Shown here: positions 1 through 7,855 of the stretch, piece after piece | How positions within the stretch are numbered: the first letter of the stretch is position 1 | How the letters are laid out: each line of letters opens with the position of its first letter | Notes under the pieces: model-generated | Told to the model about the DNA's origin: nothing | The model's input: the letters and a program-made list of their open reading frames with translations, nothing else | Database searches by the model: none | Source of the DNA: Acidobacteria bacterium UBA7540 | GTDB lineage: Bacteria > Acidobacteriota > Terriglobia > UBA7540 | Assembly: GCA_002478145.1 (NCBI GenBank) | Contig: DLMI01000129.1 | Span: forward strand, 161,065-198,417 | Direction of reading: 5' to 3' | Length of the DNA: 37,353 bases | Program-made: the position numbers and the translations under genes

Positions 1-1689
1 GCGCGCAACCCCGGCGTGATCGCCGACTGCACGGGCGACAACGCAGGCGATTCGGTGGGACCGACCGCCGACGGCTTTGAGACTTACGGCGTAACAGGCG
101 TGGCGCTCATCACCTTCATCCTGCTGGGCGTCAAGGACCCGGTCATCCAGGTGCAGTTGCTGGTGTGGATCTTCGTGATCCGCGTCATCATGCTGGTGGC
201 TGCCGCCGCGGCCTACTTCATTAACGGCGCCATCGCCAAGGCCCGGTACGGGAATGTGGACAAGTTTAACTTCGAGACGCCACTGACCTCGCTCGTCTGG
301 ATTACCTCCCTGGTTTCGATCGGGCTGACCTACGTGGCCTCGGCGTTGATCATTCCCAGCCTGGGCGGCGATGCCTCGATGTGGTGGAAGCTCTCGACGA
401 TCATCTCCTGCGGCACGCTGGCCGGCGCCCTCATCCCGGAGTTGGTGAAAGTGTTCACTTCCACCGAGTCGAGGCACGTCAAAGAGGTGGTGGCCTCGGC
501 GAGGGAAGGCGGCGCGTCGCTGGACATCCTGTCGGGCTTTGTGGCCGGTAACTTCGCCGCCTACTACTTGGGGCTGACGATCATGGTGCTGATGGCTATC
601 GGTTCCTGGATTAGCCTCCAGGGGCTGGGAAACTTCATGCTCGCGGCGCCGGTATTTGCCTTTGGTCTTGTGGCCTTTGGCTTTCTGGGCATGGGCCCGG
701 TGACAATTGCAGTGGATTCCTACGGCCCTGTGACCGACAATGCCCAATCGATCTATGAACTGTCCCTCATCGAGCAGGACCCGAGCGTCGTGCAGGAAAT
801 CAAGAGGGATTACAATGTGGACGTGAACTTCGAGCACGCCAAGGACATGCTGGAAGCCGCTGACGGCGCGGGCAACACGTTCAAGGCCACGGCCAAGCCG
901 GTGCTGATCGGCACTGCGGTGGTCGGAGCCACGACCATGATCTTCTCGATTATCATGGCGCTCACGTTGGGCCTCACGGCGAACGTGGACAAGCTTTCGC
1001 TGTTGAATGCGCCGTTTGTCCTGGGCTTGGTCACCGGGGGGGCCATCATTTATTGGTTTACCGGGGCTTCGGCCCAGGCGGTGACTACCGGCGCGTACCG
1101 CGCGGTGGAGTTCATCAAAGCGCATATCAAGTTGGAGAGCGCGGAAAAGGCGTCGGTCGCCGACAGCAAAAAGGTGGTTGCCATCTGCACGCAGTACGCC
1201 CAGAAAGGCATGTTGAACATCTTCATCGCGGTGTTCTTCGCCACCCTGGCCTTCGCTTTCGTCGACCCGTTCTTCTTCATCGGCTACCTGATCTCGATAG
1301 CTACCTTCGGGCTCTATCAGGCCATTTTCATGGCCGACGCGGGCGCAGCGTGGGACAACGCCAAGAAGATTGTCGAAGTCGAGCTGAAGCTGAAGGGCAC
1401 CCCACTCCACGACGCAACCATCGTCGGCGACACGGTGGGCGACCCGTTCAAAGACACTTGTTCGGTGGCTCTGAACCCGATCATCAAGTTCACCACGCTC
1501 TTCGGGTTGCTGGCCGTCGAGCTCGCGGTCAAGCTGACCGCAACCAGCGGCAGCAGGCTGGCGCACGTATTGGCCGCGGCATTTTTCCTGGTATCGTATT
1601 TCTTCGTGTACCGGTCGTTTTACGGGATGCGGATTCGCGGTGGCGCGGCCGCTGAGGCGGATGCCGCCTCAGAAGTGACAACGCCATGA
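1..1689 (+). CDS. hppA: Membrane-bound proton-translocating pyrophosphatase, 3' part
   Basis: Integral membrane pump coupling PPi hydrolysis to H+ export. The gene enters from the left edge: the frame is open from base 1 and 562 codons are present, so roughly the first 100-250 residues are missing (family about 650-800 aa). Residues 1-27 contain the family signature with the Mg-PPi binding Asp/Asn residues (DCTGDNAGDSVGPTADGFE), followed by about ten hydrophobic segments. A second acidic motif (DTVGDPFKDT) lies near the C terminus, as in the family. At residue 295 the sequence GNTFKATAK has Lys where K+-dependent enzymes have Ala, which by established family rules predicts the K+-independent, H+-pumping type. 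It faces the next gene tail to tail. Confidence 0.96.
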   Translation, partial: ARNPGVIADCTGDNAGDSVGPTADGFETYGVTGVALITFILLGVKDPVIQVQLLVWIFVIRVIMLVAAAAAYFINGAIAKARYGNVDKFNFETPLTSLVWITSLVSIGLTYVASALIIPSLGGDASMWWKLSTIISCGTLAGALIPELVKVFTSTESRHVKEVVASAREGGASLDILSGFVAGNFAAYYLGLTIMVLMAIGSWISLQGLGNFMLAAPVFAFGLVAFGFLGMGPVTIAVDSYGPVTDNAQSIYELSLIEQDPSVVQEIKRDYNVDVNFEHAKDMLEAADGAGNTFKATAKPVLIGTAVVGATTMIFSIIMALTLGLTANVDKLSLLNAPFVLGLVTGGAIIYWFTGASAQAVTTGAYRAVEFIKAHIKLESAEKASVADSKKVVAICTQYAQKGMLNIFIAVFFATLAFAFVDPFFFIGYLISIATFGLYQAIFMADAGAAWDNAKKIVEVELKLKGTPLHDATIVGDTVGDPFKDTCSVALNPIIKFTTLFGLLAVELAVKLTATSGSRLAHVLAAAFFLVSYFFVYRSFYGMRIRGGAAAEADAASEVTTP

Positions 1690-1872
1690 AGGGAACAGGT
1701 AACAGGGAACAGGGAATGGCACAGCAGGGGATAGGGAACAGGGAATAAGGAGCCGGTTCACTGAAGGCTGTTCCCTGTTCCCTGTTGCCTGTTCCCTGTT
1801 GCCTGTTGCCTGTTCCCTATTCCCTGTTCCCTATTCCCTGTTCCCTATTCCCTGTTCCCCACTCCCTATTCC
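1689..1872. repeat. Heptanucleotide repeat tract with inverted arms (GGGAACA / TTCCCTG)
   Basis: The left arm (about 1689-1747) repeats GGGAACAGGGAATAG-like units. The right arm (about 1767-1874) repeats TTCCCTG, TTCCCTA and TTGCCTG with period 7. The arms are complementary and could fold into a long imperfect hairpin. The tract fills the spacer between convergent hppA and the gene ending at 1873. A close relative of the same unit occurs at 30910-31103. Confidence 0.95.
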
Positions 1873-2289
1873 CTAAAAACCCCGCGCGGTCCCTTTAATC
1901 TTTTTTGCCAGCTTTTCTATCTTCTCTGCCTTGTCGACTATGTCCAGTGACAGGATATTCTCGTTGGACTTGTTGAGCTCGTCCTGCAGGGCCTTTGCGA
2001 GGTCAGCAAGCTCGCCCGCATCGCGCTTCATCTTTTCGAAGTTGGCCTTCAGGAGGTCACTTTTCTGTTTTGGCGAAAGTGATGGGGGGGATCCCTCGTT
2101 CGGTCGCGCAGGGCGAACGCCTGAATCTGCTTGTAGACCATTGGCAGCACTTGTTGCCCCGGAAGGCGAAGAGGCCGCGGCTGCGGAGATGATGAGAGGA
2201 ACGCCCAGCATCTGTCCAGCGAGGGTCACAAAAAGCCAGAGTAGGATTGCAGTCCGGTAGAAAGATGATTTGTAGAAGAGATTTGCCAT
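1873..2289 (-). CDS. Small exported protein with a helical C-terminal half
   Basis: Unrecognised 138-aa protein. Residues 1-40 form a signal peptide or anchor (basic start, then about 20 hydrophobic residues ending in an Ala/Ser-rich stretch). The middle is Pro/Ser-rich and low-complexity. The last 70 residues are charged and heptad-like, rich in Lys, Glu and Leu, probably helical. I chose the ATG at 2289 because AAGGA lies about 8-10 bases upstream; an ATG at 2307 in the same frame has only a distant GGGAGG. It follows the DUF4340 gene closely and is probably the last gene of the gliding-type ABC operon. Periplasmic or lipid-anchored location is inference. Confidence 0.7.
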   Translation of the reverse strand: MANLFYKSSFYRTAILLWLFVTLAGQMLGVPLIISAAAASSPSGATSAANGLQADSGVRPARPNEGSPPSLSPKQKSDLLKANFEKMKRDAGELADLAKALQDELNKSNENILSLDIVDKAEKIEKLAKKIKGTARGF

Positions 2290-2319
2290 CCCGATATCCT
2301 TAGCCATGAGGGGCGAAGA

Positions 2320-3666
2320 TTACCCTCCCAGATCGCCCAGGGCTTTTTCCACGTCATCGAAGGCTGATTTCGACATCTCGCAGGCCAAAGGGTCCGTCGC
2401 AAGCCGGGCGTAAACATGCTCCCCGATTTTCGAAATCTCCAGCGTCTCACTCTGGTTCTTTTCGCCGAACTGCACCTTGAACCGATACGCGGGTTTAGTC
2501 AGCCCGAATGCTGCAAGGTCAGACCCCTTGGGAAACGTAGACGCCCGAAGGTCGCGGAGTCGAGTGAGCAAGGTATCCATCTTCGCGGCAGGAGTCGTCT
2601 TTGACCCTCCTCCAGTCTGCTTCCACTGATTGTCTTTTTGCAGGTCGAAGACGCTGTGGCCCTTGGGAGAGTCGATTTCCACGCGCTTCACGTCGAAGTT
2701 CGAATACGAGAACAAATCCTTGGCGCGCAGCTCGGCGGGGTCTTTCTGGAATTCGGTCAGGAAAGTCGAATTGAGCGTGAAGACCGGCTGGAGCGCGGAG
2801 TTCACGGCAAAGTAACGATCGCCCTCCTTATCCTTCTTGCCGAGCACCAGCGTCTGCGTGCCGCCGGAACCTGTCAACTGAAGCCGCAACTCCGGCGAGC
2901 CCAATCCATAAGCAGCTTGCTTCTCCTTTTCCTCCGCCGTGATGGATTGCATGGTGAGGCCGCGCAACTGGCTGATCAGGCCATCCACGGCAAAGCGCTC
3001 AGCGCGCACCGGGGGCGGCAAAACGAGATCCCAGATCCCTTCAGGATTCTTCTCCAGCGTCCACTTCTTCCCCTTTGAATCCACTTCAATCTTCCGAAGT
3101 TGGTCGGCCTCCAGCGTCAGGGCGCGCCGGTCGCGGAGGTCGAAGAGGGTCTTCTCGAGGTTTGATTTCAAGTAGCTCGCCAGAGTGACAACGCGCGGAT
3201 TACCTGCCACCTGCGCGTAGACCCCGCCGCTCGTCGGCGTGTCATCGCCAAGCAGAAGGGTGAACTTGGGCGGTTTAGAGTCGGTTGAGACCTCCAGGGA
3301 ATAGGCGGGAGGATTAAGCCCGAATTCCTTCAGGTCTGAAGGGTGCGGATCCACGACCTCGTCCACCGTGGCTGTCGTAAAGTTGTTGAGAACCGTGGAA
3401 AGCGTGCCCTGGTCGGCCGAGAGCTTCCTGGGCTCAGCAATCGCCCAAGTGCCCCCGTCGTGCTGGCAGGTCACGGCTTCGCCGTCGCGGGGACGAAAGG
3501 TGATGGAGGTTATGTGCTTGCTGTCCAGGGCGAAGATTTTCTCTTCTTTCGGGGCTTCAACCTTCGAGGTTTCGCGGCTGGCGCGCTTGTCCAGATAGGT
3601 AAAGATTCCCCAGAGCCCGGCAAGGGCCGCCAGCGCGATCAGTGTGTTTAAGTATTTCCTTCTCAT
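2320..3666 (-). CDS. DUF4340 domain-containing protein of a gliding-type ABC locus
   Basis: About 448-aa protein with one N-terminal membrane helix (residues about 5-23) and a large extracytoplasmic part made of repeated beta-rich modules (for example ITSITFRPRDGE, LRKIEVDSKGKKW, VKRVEIDSPKG), the layout of DUF4340 proteins encoded beside GldG-like ABC auxiliary proteins. The start at 3666 is favoured: its ATG overlaps the upstream stop as ATGA, and GGGAG lies 6 bases before it. The overlap implies translational coupling. The function is not established in the family; a role with the ABC complex at the cell envelope is inferred from linkage. Confidence 0.85.
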   Translation of the reverse strand: MRRKYLNTLIALAALAGLWGIFTYLDKRASRETSKVEAPKEEKIFALDSKHITSITFRPRDGEAVTCQHDGGTWAIAEPRKLSADQGTLSTVLNNFTTATVDEVVDPHPSDLKEFGLNPPAYSLEVSTDSKPPKFTLLLGDDTPTSGGVYAQVAGNPRVVTLASYLKSNLEKTLFDLRDRRALTLEADQLRKIEVDSKGKKWTLEKNPEGIWDLVLPPPVRAERFAVDGLISQLRGLTMQSITAEEKEKQAAYGLGSPELRLQLTGSGGTQTLVLGKKDKEGDRYFAVNSALQPVFTLNSTFLTEFQKDPAELRAKDLFSYSNFDVKRVEIDSPKGHSVFDLQKDNQWKQTGGGSKTTPAAKMDTLLTRLRDLRASTFPKGSDLAAFGLTKPAYRFKVQFGEKNQSETLEISKIGEHVYARLATDPLACEMSKSAFDDVEKALGDLGG

Positions 3667-5039
3667 CGGCGCTCCCACCAAACCAGAGTGCCGGCCACGA
3701 TGATCAGGAGGGGCAATCCGATCACGCCCAGCCAGAGGACCTTGCTCATCTGCGCTGCGGTCATCGTCAGGTGCTGGGACTCCGGAGGCTTTGGCCGAAC
3801 GGAAATCAGATCCACATCCGCCGAAAGCCAGTTCACCATGTTCATGAACAGGTCGCGGTTGGCCTGGAATCCCAGAAAGGCATTGGCGGGAAGAATGGAA
3901 GTGCCCAGGGCGATAAAGCGGCCTTCCGCCTTCTTCTCGCCCTCCCCGCTCAGCGTGCCCGAAACCGCCACCGTAAGCGGACCCTTGATGTCCTTCCCCG
4001 CGCGGAATGAAACCTGGTGCATATTGGGATTGAAATCAGCCACCCCAAAGCTTGCATCCGAAGTCTCACAGAAAGAATCTGTGGTCACACCCGCTTTGTA
4101 TTCCTTTCCCACAGAGAACGACCGGGTGAAAGGAAACAGCGAGGCCTCGCGGGCAATGGGCTGCACAATAGGACTGGAGCCATACTTGAGGATGAGCGGC
4201 ATGGTGGGCTCTGTTCCGAAAAGCTGCGCGACCGGATTCTCATCGATAACAAGGTCGTTCCGAACCGTCACATTCCAGCCCGCCAAAAGCTTCGAAAGTT
4301 CCGGCAAGTCCACGCCCGGGTCGAGCATGAACATGCCCCTGCCCCCTCCCGCCACGTACTTGCCGATGGTATCGACCTCCTGCGGAAGGTAGTCGGTCTT
4401 AGGCCCGGCGACAATCACCATCGAACAGTCCGAGGGAATCTCCATCTTCTGCATCAGGGTCACTGCTTTCGTCTGGTAATTCTCGTTCTCGAATTCCTTT
4501 TTGACCTTCGTGTAGCCGATGCGCTCCGAGTTCTCCAAGTCCCGCTCCCCGTGGCCCGCGAGGAAGCACGCGGTGCGCTGTCCTTTGAACAGGCGAATCA
4601 AAGCGTTGCTGAGGGCTTCCTCCGTGTCGCTCTGGGCCTCGAAGTGGCGGTCACCCGCAGCCACCACAATCGTCCCATAGGTGCGCACGGCGTATTGCTT
4701 GGCGAGCGAGGGCTGCCGGTCGACATCCACGTACCTTACGTTGAGGCGCCGCGTGGCGGAGGAGAACATGTTCAGCAGGTCACGCCGTTGCCCGAAACTG
4801 CGTTCCCGGTCGAACACGTAAATGGTCACATCCTGGTTCAGGCCCTTCAGCAGCTTCACGGTCTGAGGCGCCAGGCTGTATTTCTTGTTCGGCGTTAGGT
4901 CCCAACTATGATCGTGACCGCTCACAAACCAGTTGGCGAGGCTGAGGATGGCGATGACGACCAGTGTGTAGACGGCAAAATTCGCGCCTTCCAAAACCCG
5001 CCGTCCGCCGCGTCCTTTGAGTTGATCTTTGAAAGCCAT
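3663..5039 (-). CDS. GldG-like ABC transporter auxiliary protein (ABC_transp_aux)
   Basis: 458-aa membrane protein with one N-terminal helix (about residues 20-38), a long periplasmic domain and a C-terminal helix followed by a basic tail (WWERR). The segment around 45-110 (DLTPNKKYSLAPQTVKLLKG, then DVTIYVFDRE) and the later AGPKTDYLPQEVDTIGKYV region match the GldG/'ABC-type uncharacterized transport system' family. GGGAGG lies 8 bases before the ATG. It starts 2 bases after the permease stop and overlaps DUF4340 by 4 bases, so the genes are clearly one operon. GldG is needed for gliding and secretion in Bacteroidota; the role here is unknown. Confidence 0.9.
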   Translation of the reverse strand: MAFKDQLKGRGGRRVLEGANFAVYTLVVIAILSLANWFVSGHDHSWDLTPNKKYSLAPQTVKLLKGLNQDVTIYVFDRERSFGQRRDLLNMFSSATRRLNVRYVDVDRQPSLAKQYAVRTYGTIVVAAGDRHFEAQSDTEEALSNALIRLFKGQRTACFLAGHGERDLENSERIGYTKVKKEFENENYQTKAVTLMQKMEIPSDCSMVIVAGPKTDYLPQEVDTIGKYVAGGGRGMFMLDPGVDLPELSKLLAGWNVTVRNDLVIDENPVAQLFGTEPTMPLILKYGSSPIVQPIAREASLFPFTRSFSVGKEYKAGVTTDSFCETSDASFGVADFNPNMHQVSFRAGKDIKGPLTVAVSGTLSGEGEKKAEGRFIALGTSILPANAFLGFQANRDLFMNMVNWLSADVDLISVRPKPPESQHLTMTAAQMSKVLWLGVIGLPLLIIVAGTLVWWERR

Positions 5040-5041
5040 GG

Positions 5042-5818
5042 TTACGGCCTCCCTTTCAGGGCTTCGACCGAGCGTGCCGTCATGAAGATTCCGAAAGCCA
5101 CAACGGAGAGGTAATAGACCAGATCGCCCAGGTTGATAACGCCCTTCGAAAAATTGTCAAAATGCGTGGTCAGCGCCAAGAAAGCCATCACCCGGCCAAC
5201 CGGGCCGCTCGAGTAGGCCGTGACCCAGTCGAGCAGAAAGAGCAGGAGGAAAGCCGCTAACCCGACGGCGCCGGCAATAATCTGATTCTTCGTGAAGGTT
5301 GAGAACCACATGCCCAGAGCCAGCAAGGCGGCTCCGTAAAGGAGAAACCCCAGAGCGCCTGCCAATAGCGGCTTGGCATTGGGGTTGCCATAAATGAACA
5401 GAACCGCGAAATAAACAAAAGTGATCACTTCGAGTACTGCGAAGAGGGCCAGCGCCCCGAGGAATTTCCCCAGGATGATCTCCATGTCGGTGAGCGGAGA
5501 AGTAAGCAGCAATTCGATAGTGCCGGACCGCTTCTCCTCCGCATAGAGCCGCATGGTAATGAGCGGGATCAGGAAAAGCAGCACCACCGTCATGACGCCA
5601 GCCAGGATGGGACGAATGATGTTCTCATTCAGGCTCATCGGCGGCGCCCCCATGCCCCCCATCGCCTCCATTTGGAACGTCCGAGCCATGAAGAACGCCG
5701 TTGAACTGTAGAAAACATAGCCGCAGATCAGGGCATAGACGGTCATGACCAGGTACGCAATCGGCGAGTGGAAATAAGCTCGAAGCTCCTTGCCTGCAAC
5801 AGCCAACATATTGCGCAT
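5042..5818 (-). CDS. ABC-2 type permease, GldF-like
   Basis: 258-aa permease with six predicted membrane helices. The N terminus (KELRAYFHSPIAYLVMTVYA) and the cytoplasmic segment PLITMRLYAEEKRSGTIELL are hallmarks of the GldF/NosY-type ABC-2 family. A good ribosome site (AAAGGA) precedes the ATG at 5818. It lies between the ATPase gene and the GldG-like gene and should form the membrane part of that complex. The 37-base spacer to the ATPase gene carries a heptanucleotide repeat (TTCTGAT units). Confidence 0.92.
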   Translation of the reverse strand: MRNMLAVAGKELRAYFHSPIAYLVMTVYALICGYVFYSSTAFFMARTFQMEAMGGMGAPPMSLNENIIRPILAGVMTVVLLFLIPLITMRLYAEEKRSGTIELLLTSPLTDMEIILGKFLGALALFAVLEVITFVYFAVLFIYGNPNAKPLLAGALGFLLYGAALLALGMWFSTFTKNQIIAGAVGLAAFLLLFLLDWVTAYSSGPVGRVMAFLALTTHFDNFSKGVINLGDLVYYLSVVAFGIFMTARSVEALKGRP

Positions 5819-5827
5819 GTCCAGTTA

Positions 5828-5866
5828 TCCTTTTCTGATTTCTGCTTTCTGATTTCTAATTTTCTT
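5828..5866. repeat. Short heptanucleotide repeat (TTCTGAT)
   Basis: Four to five degenerate copies of TTCTGAT/TTCTGCT/TTCTAAT with period 7 occupy the intergenic gap inside the ABC operon and run slightly into the 3' end of the ATPase gene, which ends at 5856. Confidence 0.8.
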
Positions 5867-6803
5867 CGCTCAAGTCCTTCGTCGTAAGCTTCAGGAATAT
5901 GTCCTCCAAGCTCAGGCCGCTGGTCTTGAGTTCATAAAGCTTCCAGTGGGATTCCACAACGGCGCGTGCCAACTCGGCGCGCACGTCCTTGCCTTTCTCC
6001 GCGTGCACCTCGTAGGTCACCCGCCCGTCGGAGGTGTCGCGCGGTTCCACCAGATTCACGCCTTCGACCCGCTGCAGCTTGTCCTTGACATCCGCCGCCG
6101 CACCCTCGACGGTCAGCAGGATGGTCTCAAATCCCTGCAGGCGGCGAGTGAGCTCGTCCGGAGTTCCCACCGCCACGATCTTGCCAGCATTGATCACCAC
6201 CACGCGCTGGCACGTCTTGGCGGCCTCGGGAAGAATGTGTGTGCTGAGGATGACGGTATGGCGACCCGCCAAGCCCTTGATGAGCTGGCGCGTTTCGATG
6301 ATCTGTTTGGGGTCGAGGCCCGCCGTCGGCTCGTCGAGAACCAGAACCTCAGGGTTGTGGATCAGCGCCTGGGCCAAGCCGACGCGCTGCCGGTATCCTT
6401 TCGATAGTTTGCCGATCTGGCGGTTCAGCACGTCGGTGACTGCGCACCTCTCCGAGATTTCCGCCAAGCGGGGTTTTAGCTCGCGACGCGATATACCTTT
6501 AATCCGCCCCACGAAGGCAAGGTACTCGGTCACGGTCATATCCGGGTAGACGGGAGGCGCTTCCGGCAGATAGCCCGTGCGCCGCTTGGCCTCCAAAGGT
6601 TCTTCCACCACATCGTATCCGGCCACGCGCACCCGGCCCTCGCTGGGCGGAAGATAGCCCGTAATGACACGCATGGTTGTCGTCTTTCCCGCTCCGTTGG
6701 GGCCCAGAAAGCCGAGAACTTCACCCTTTTGGGCCTGGAAAGTTACATCAGAAACGGCCAGAGTCGGCCCGTAGCGCTTCGTCAGGTTTTCAACTTCGAT
6801 CAT
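5856..6803 (-). CDS. ABC transporter ATP-binding protein, GldA-like
   Basis: 315-aa ATPase that powers the permease encoded downstream. Visible motifs: Walker A GPNGAGKT (34-41), signature LSKGY (133-137), Walker B VLVLDEP (153-159), switch His189 in LSTHI, and a C-terminal extension of about 100 residues typical of NatA/GldA-like ATPases. AAGGA lies 8 bases before the ATG at 6803. First gene of the minus-strand operon running to 1873. The substrate or effector is unknown. Confidence 0.95.
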   Translation of the reverse strand: MIEVENLTKRYGPTLAVSDVTFQAQKGEVLGFLGPNGAGKTTTMRVITGYLPPSEGRVRVAGYDVVEEPLEAKRRTGYLPEAPPVYPDMTVTEYLAFVGRIKGISRRELKPRLAEISERCAVTDVLNRQIGKLSKGYRQRVGLAQALIHNPEVLVLDEPTAGLDPKQIIETRQLIKGLAGRHTVILSTHILPEAAKTCQRVVVINAGKIVAVGTPDELTRRLQGFETILLTVEGAAADVKDKLQRVEGVNLVEPRDTSDGRVTYEVHAEKGKDVRAELARAVVESHWKLYELKTSGLSLEDIFLKLTTKDLSEEN

Positions 6804-7084
6804 AGGAGATCCTTCCTCGCAGGGCCCAACCCGCCCGCAATCTCACACCAGGTAATTGCCTTACCACTGCTGACCCTCGTGACGCATGGAGGGGTAGGGG
6901 CGGTTCGCGAACCGCCCCTACGGTAATTGCCTTACTACTGCCGCCCCGGAATACTGCTGGGGCCAGTGCCGTCGCAGAACCGCGACTTATCACCCTGCTC
7001 CCGCCAGTCCGAAGGCACAAGCGCAAGCCTTGAAATATATAATGAACACAGGGAAGTGCGCAAGGTGCCGGGGTCGAAACCCAG
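6804..7084. other. Non-coding spacer with a perfect palindrome and a 20-bp direct repeat
   Basis: Upstream region of the ABC operon. It contains a perfect 28-base palindrome (6894-6921, arm GTAGGGGCGGTTCG). Two near-identical copies of GGTAATTGCCTTAC(C/T)ACTGC (about 6851-6870 and 6922-6941) flank it. No convincing gene seen. Confidence 0.75.
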
Positions 7085-7157
7085 CCCTCTCCCACGGGGA
7101 GAGGGTGGACCGCGTTCCCGATGCACTTCATCGGGACGCGGGCCGGGTGAGGGGTTA
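7085..7157 (+). repeat. Hairpin repeat, left copy flanking the DUF559 gene
   Basis: A hairpin of CCCTCTCCC / GGGAGAGGG type (7085-7105), a second stem around CGTTCCCGATG...CATCGGGACG, then GGGTGAGGGGT. The copy at 7592-7661 carries the same modules in inverted order on the far side of the DUF559 gene. Confidence 0.85.
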
Positions 7158-7221
7158 CTTCCGTAGCCAAGCAAAGTTGTTGTGCCCGGCCAAGTCTTCG
7201 CAAGGCTGTTATACTCTCCTC

Positions 7222-7584
7222 GTGCGCATCCCAACCCAACGCGTCCGCGAATTGCGGCGCAACCAAACCGAAGCCGAAAAAGCGGCATGGTATGTGTTGC
7301 GCGGCCGAAGGCTGGACGCGAAGTTTCGCCGCCAATGCCGCATCGAAAACTGGGTTGTCGATTTCTACTGCTTTGAATATCGACTGGCGATCGAGCTCGA
7401 TGGCGGTGTTCATTCTCAGCCGAGCCAAATGCGGAAAGACGCTACGAAGGAGGATTATTTGAGAACGCTCGGGATCAGCTTGCTGCGGATTCCGAACGGG
7501 TTGGTGCTGGAAGATGCAGAGGAGTTCGTGCGCAGAGTCCGGGAGGCTATCGAGGGGAGGATGGGTCAGATGACGCCAAGATGA
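7222..7584 (+). CDS. DUF559 domain protein (endonuclease-like fold)
   Basis: 120-aa protein starting at GTG 7222. The frame stays open back to 7030, but that part reads through the hairpin repeat and has no family similarity. Core features are an N-terminal RVRELRRNQTEAEKAAWYVL stretch, FRRQ, then VDFYCFEYRLAIELDGG, which places Asp and Glu-x-Asp in the arrangement of the restriction-endonuclease-like (Vsr-related) fold, and a C-terminal RILRIPN/VL segment. DUF559 proteins are widespread; their biological role is not established. The gene is flanked on both sides by inverted copies of a hairpin repeat. No strong ribosome site is visible. Confidence 0.85.
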   Translation: MRIPTQRVRELRRNQTEAEKAAWYVLRGRRLDAKFRRQCRIENWVVDFYCFEYRLAIELDGGVHSQPSQMRKDATKEDYLRTLGISLLRIPNGLVLEDAEEFVRRVREAIEGRMGQMTPR

Positions 7585-7591
7585 CCCAGCG

Positions 7592-7661
7592 ACCCCTCAC
7601 CCGTCCCGCTCCGGCTGGTGAAAGCGCCGGTAGCGGGGCACCCTCTCCCCTCGGGAGAGGG
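7592..7661 (-). repeat. Hairpin repeat, right copy flanking the DUF559 gene (inverted)
   Basis: ACCCCTCACCC (7592-7602), a GC-rich middle, then the hairpin CCCTCTCCCC/GGGAGAGGG (7641-7661). Module order is the reverse complement of the copy at 7085-7157. It begins 8 bases after the DUF559 stop codon. Confidence 0.85.
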
Positions 7662-7751
7662 CAAGGACACGATTCCCTCCCTTTCTCCTCGGGAGAGGAT
7701 GAGAGGGCAGAGGTCGGACCGCCGTCTCCAGCCAAAGATGTGGGACATGCT

Positions 7752-7790
7752 CAGCCCCCTTGGGGGAGAGGGGCTGTGGGGTGAGGGGGT
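7752..7790 (+). repeat. Third copy of the CTCTCCC/GTGAGGGG hairpin repeat
   Basis: CAGCCCCCTTGGGGGAGAGGGGCTG followed by GGTGAGGGGG, in the same orientation as the copy at 7085. A partial fourth hairpin (CTCCTCGGGAGAGGATGAGAG) lies at about 7682-7704. Confidence 0.7.
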
Positions 7791-7855
7791 TTCGATTGGA
7801 GAATGGAACGGTTATTACGCGACGACGACTGAGAACCAAAAAATCGGAGGCTGGC

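Noticed and set aside
1053..1655. 200-codon open frame inside the pyrophosphatase gene, +1 frame
   Set aside because: Arg/Gly-rich shadow of a strongly supported membrane protein gene in another frame; no ribosome site.
7222..7584. DUF559 protein considered as a Vsr mismatch endonuclease
   Set aside because: Sequence follows the DUF559 pattern and no DNA methyltransferase is adjacent; only a fold relationship to Vsr is plausible.
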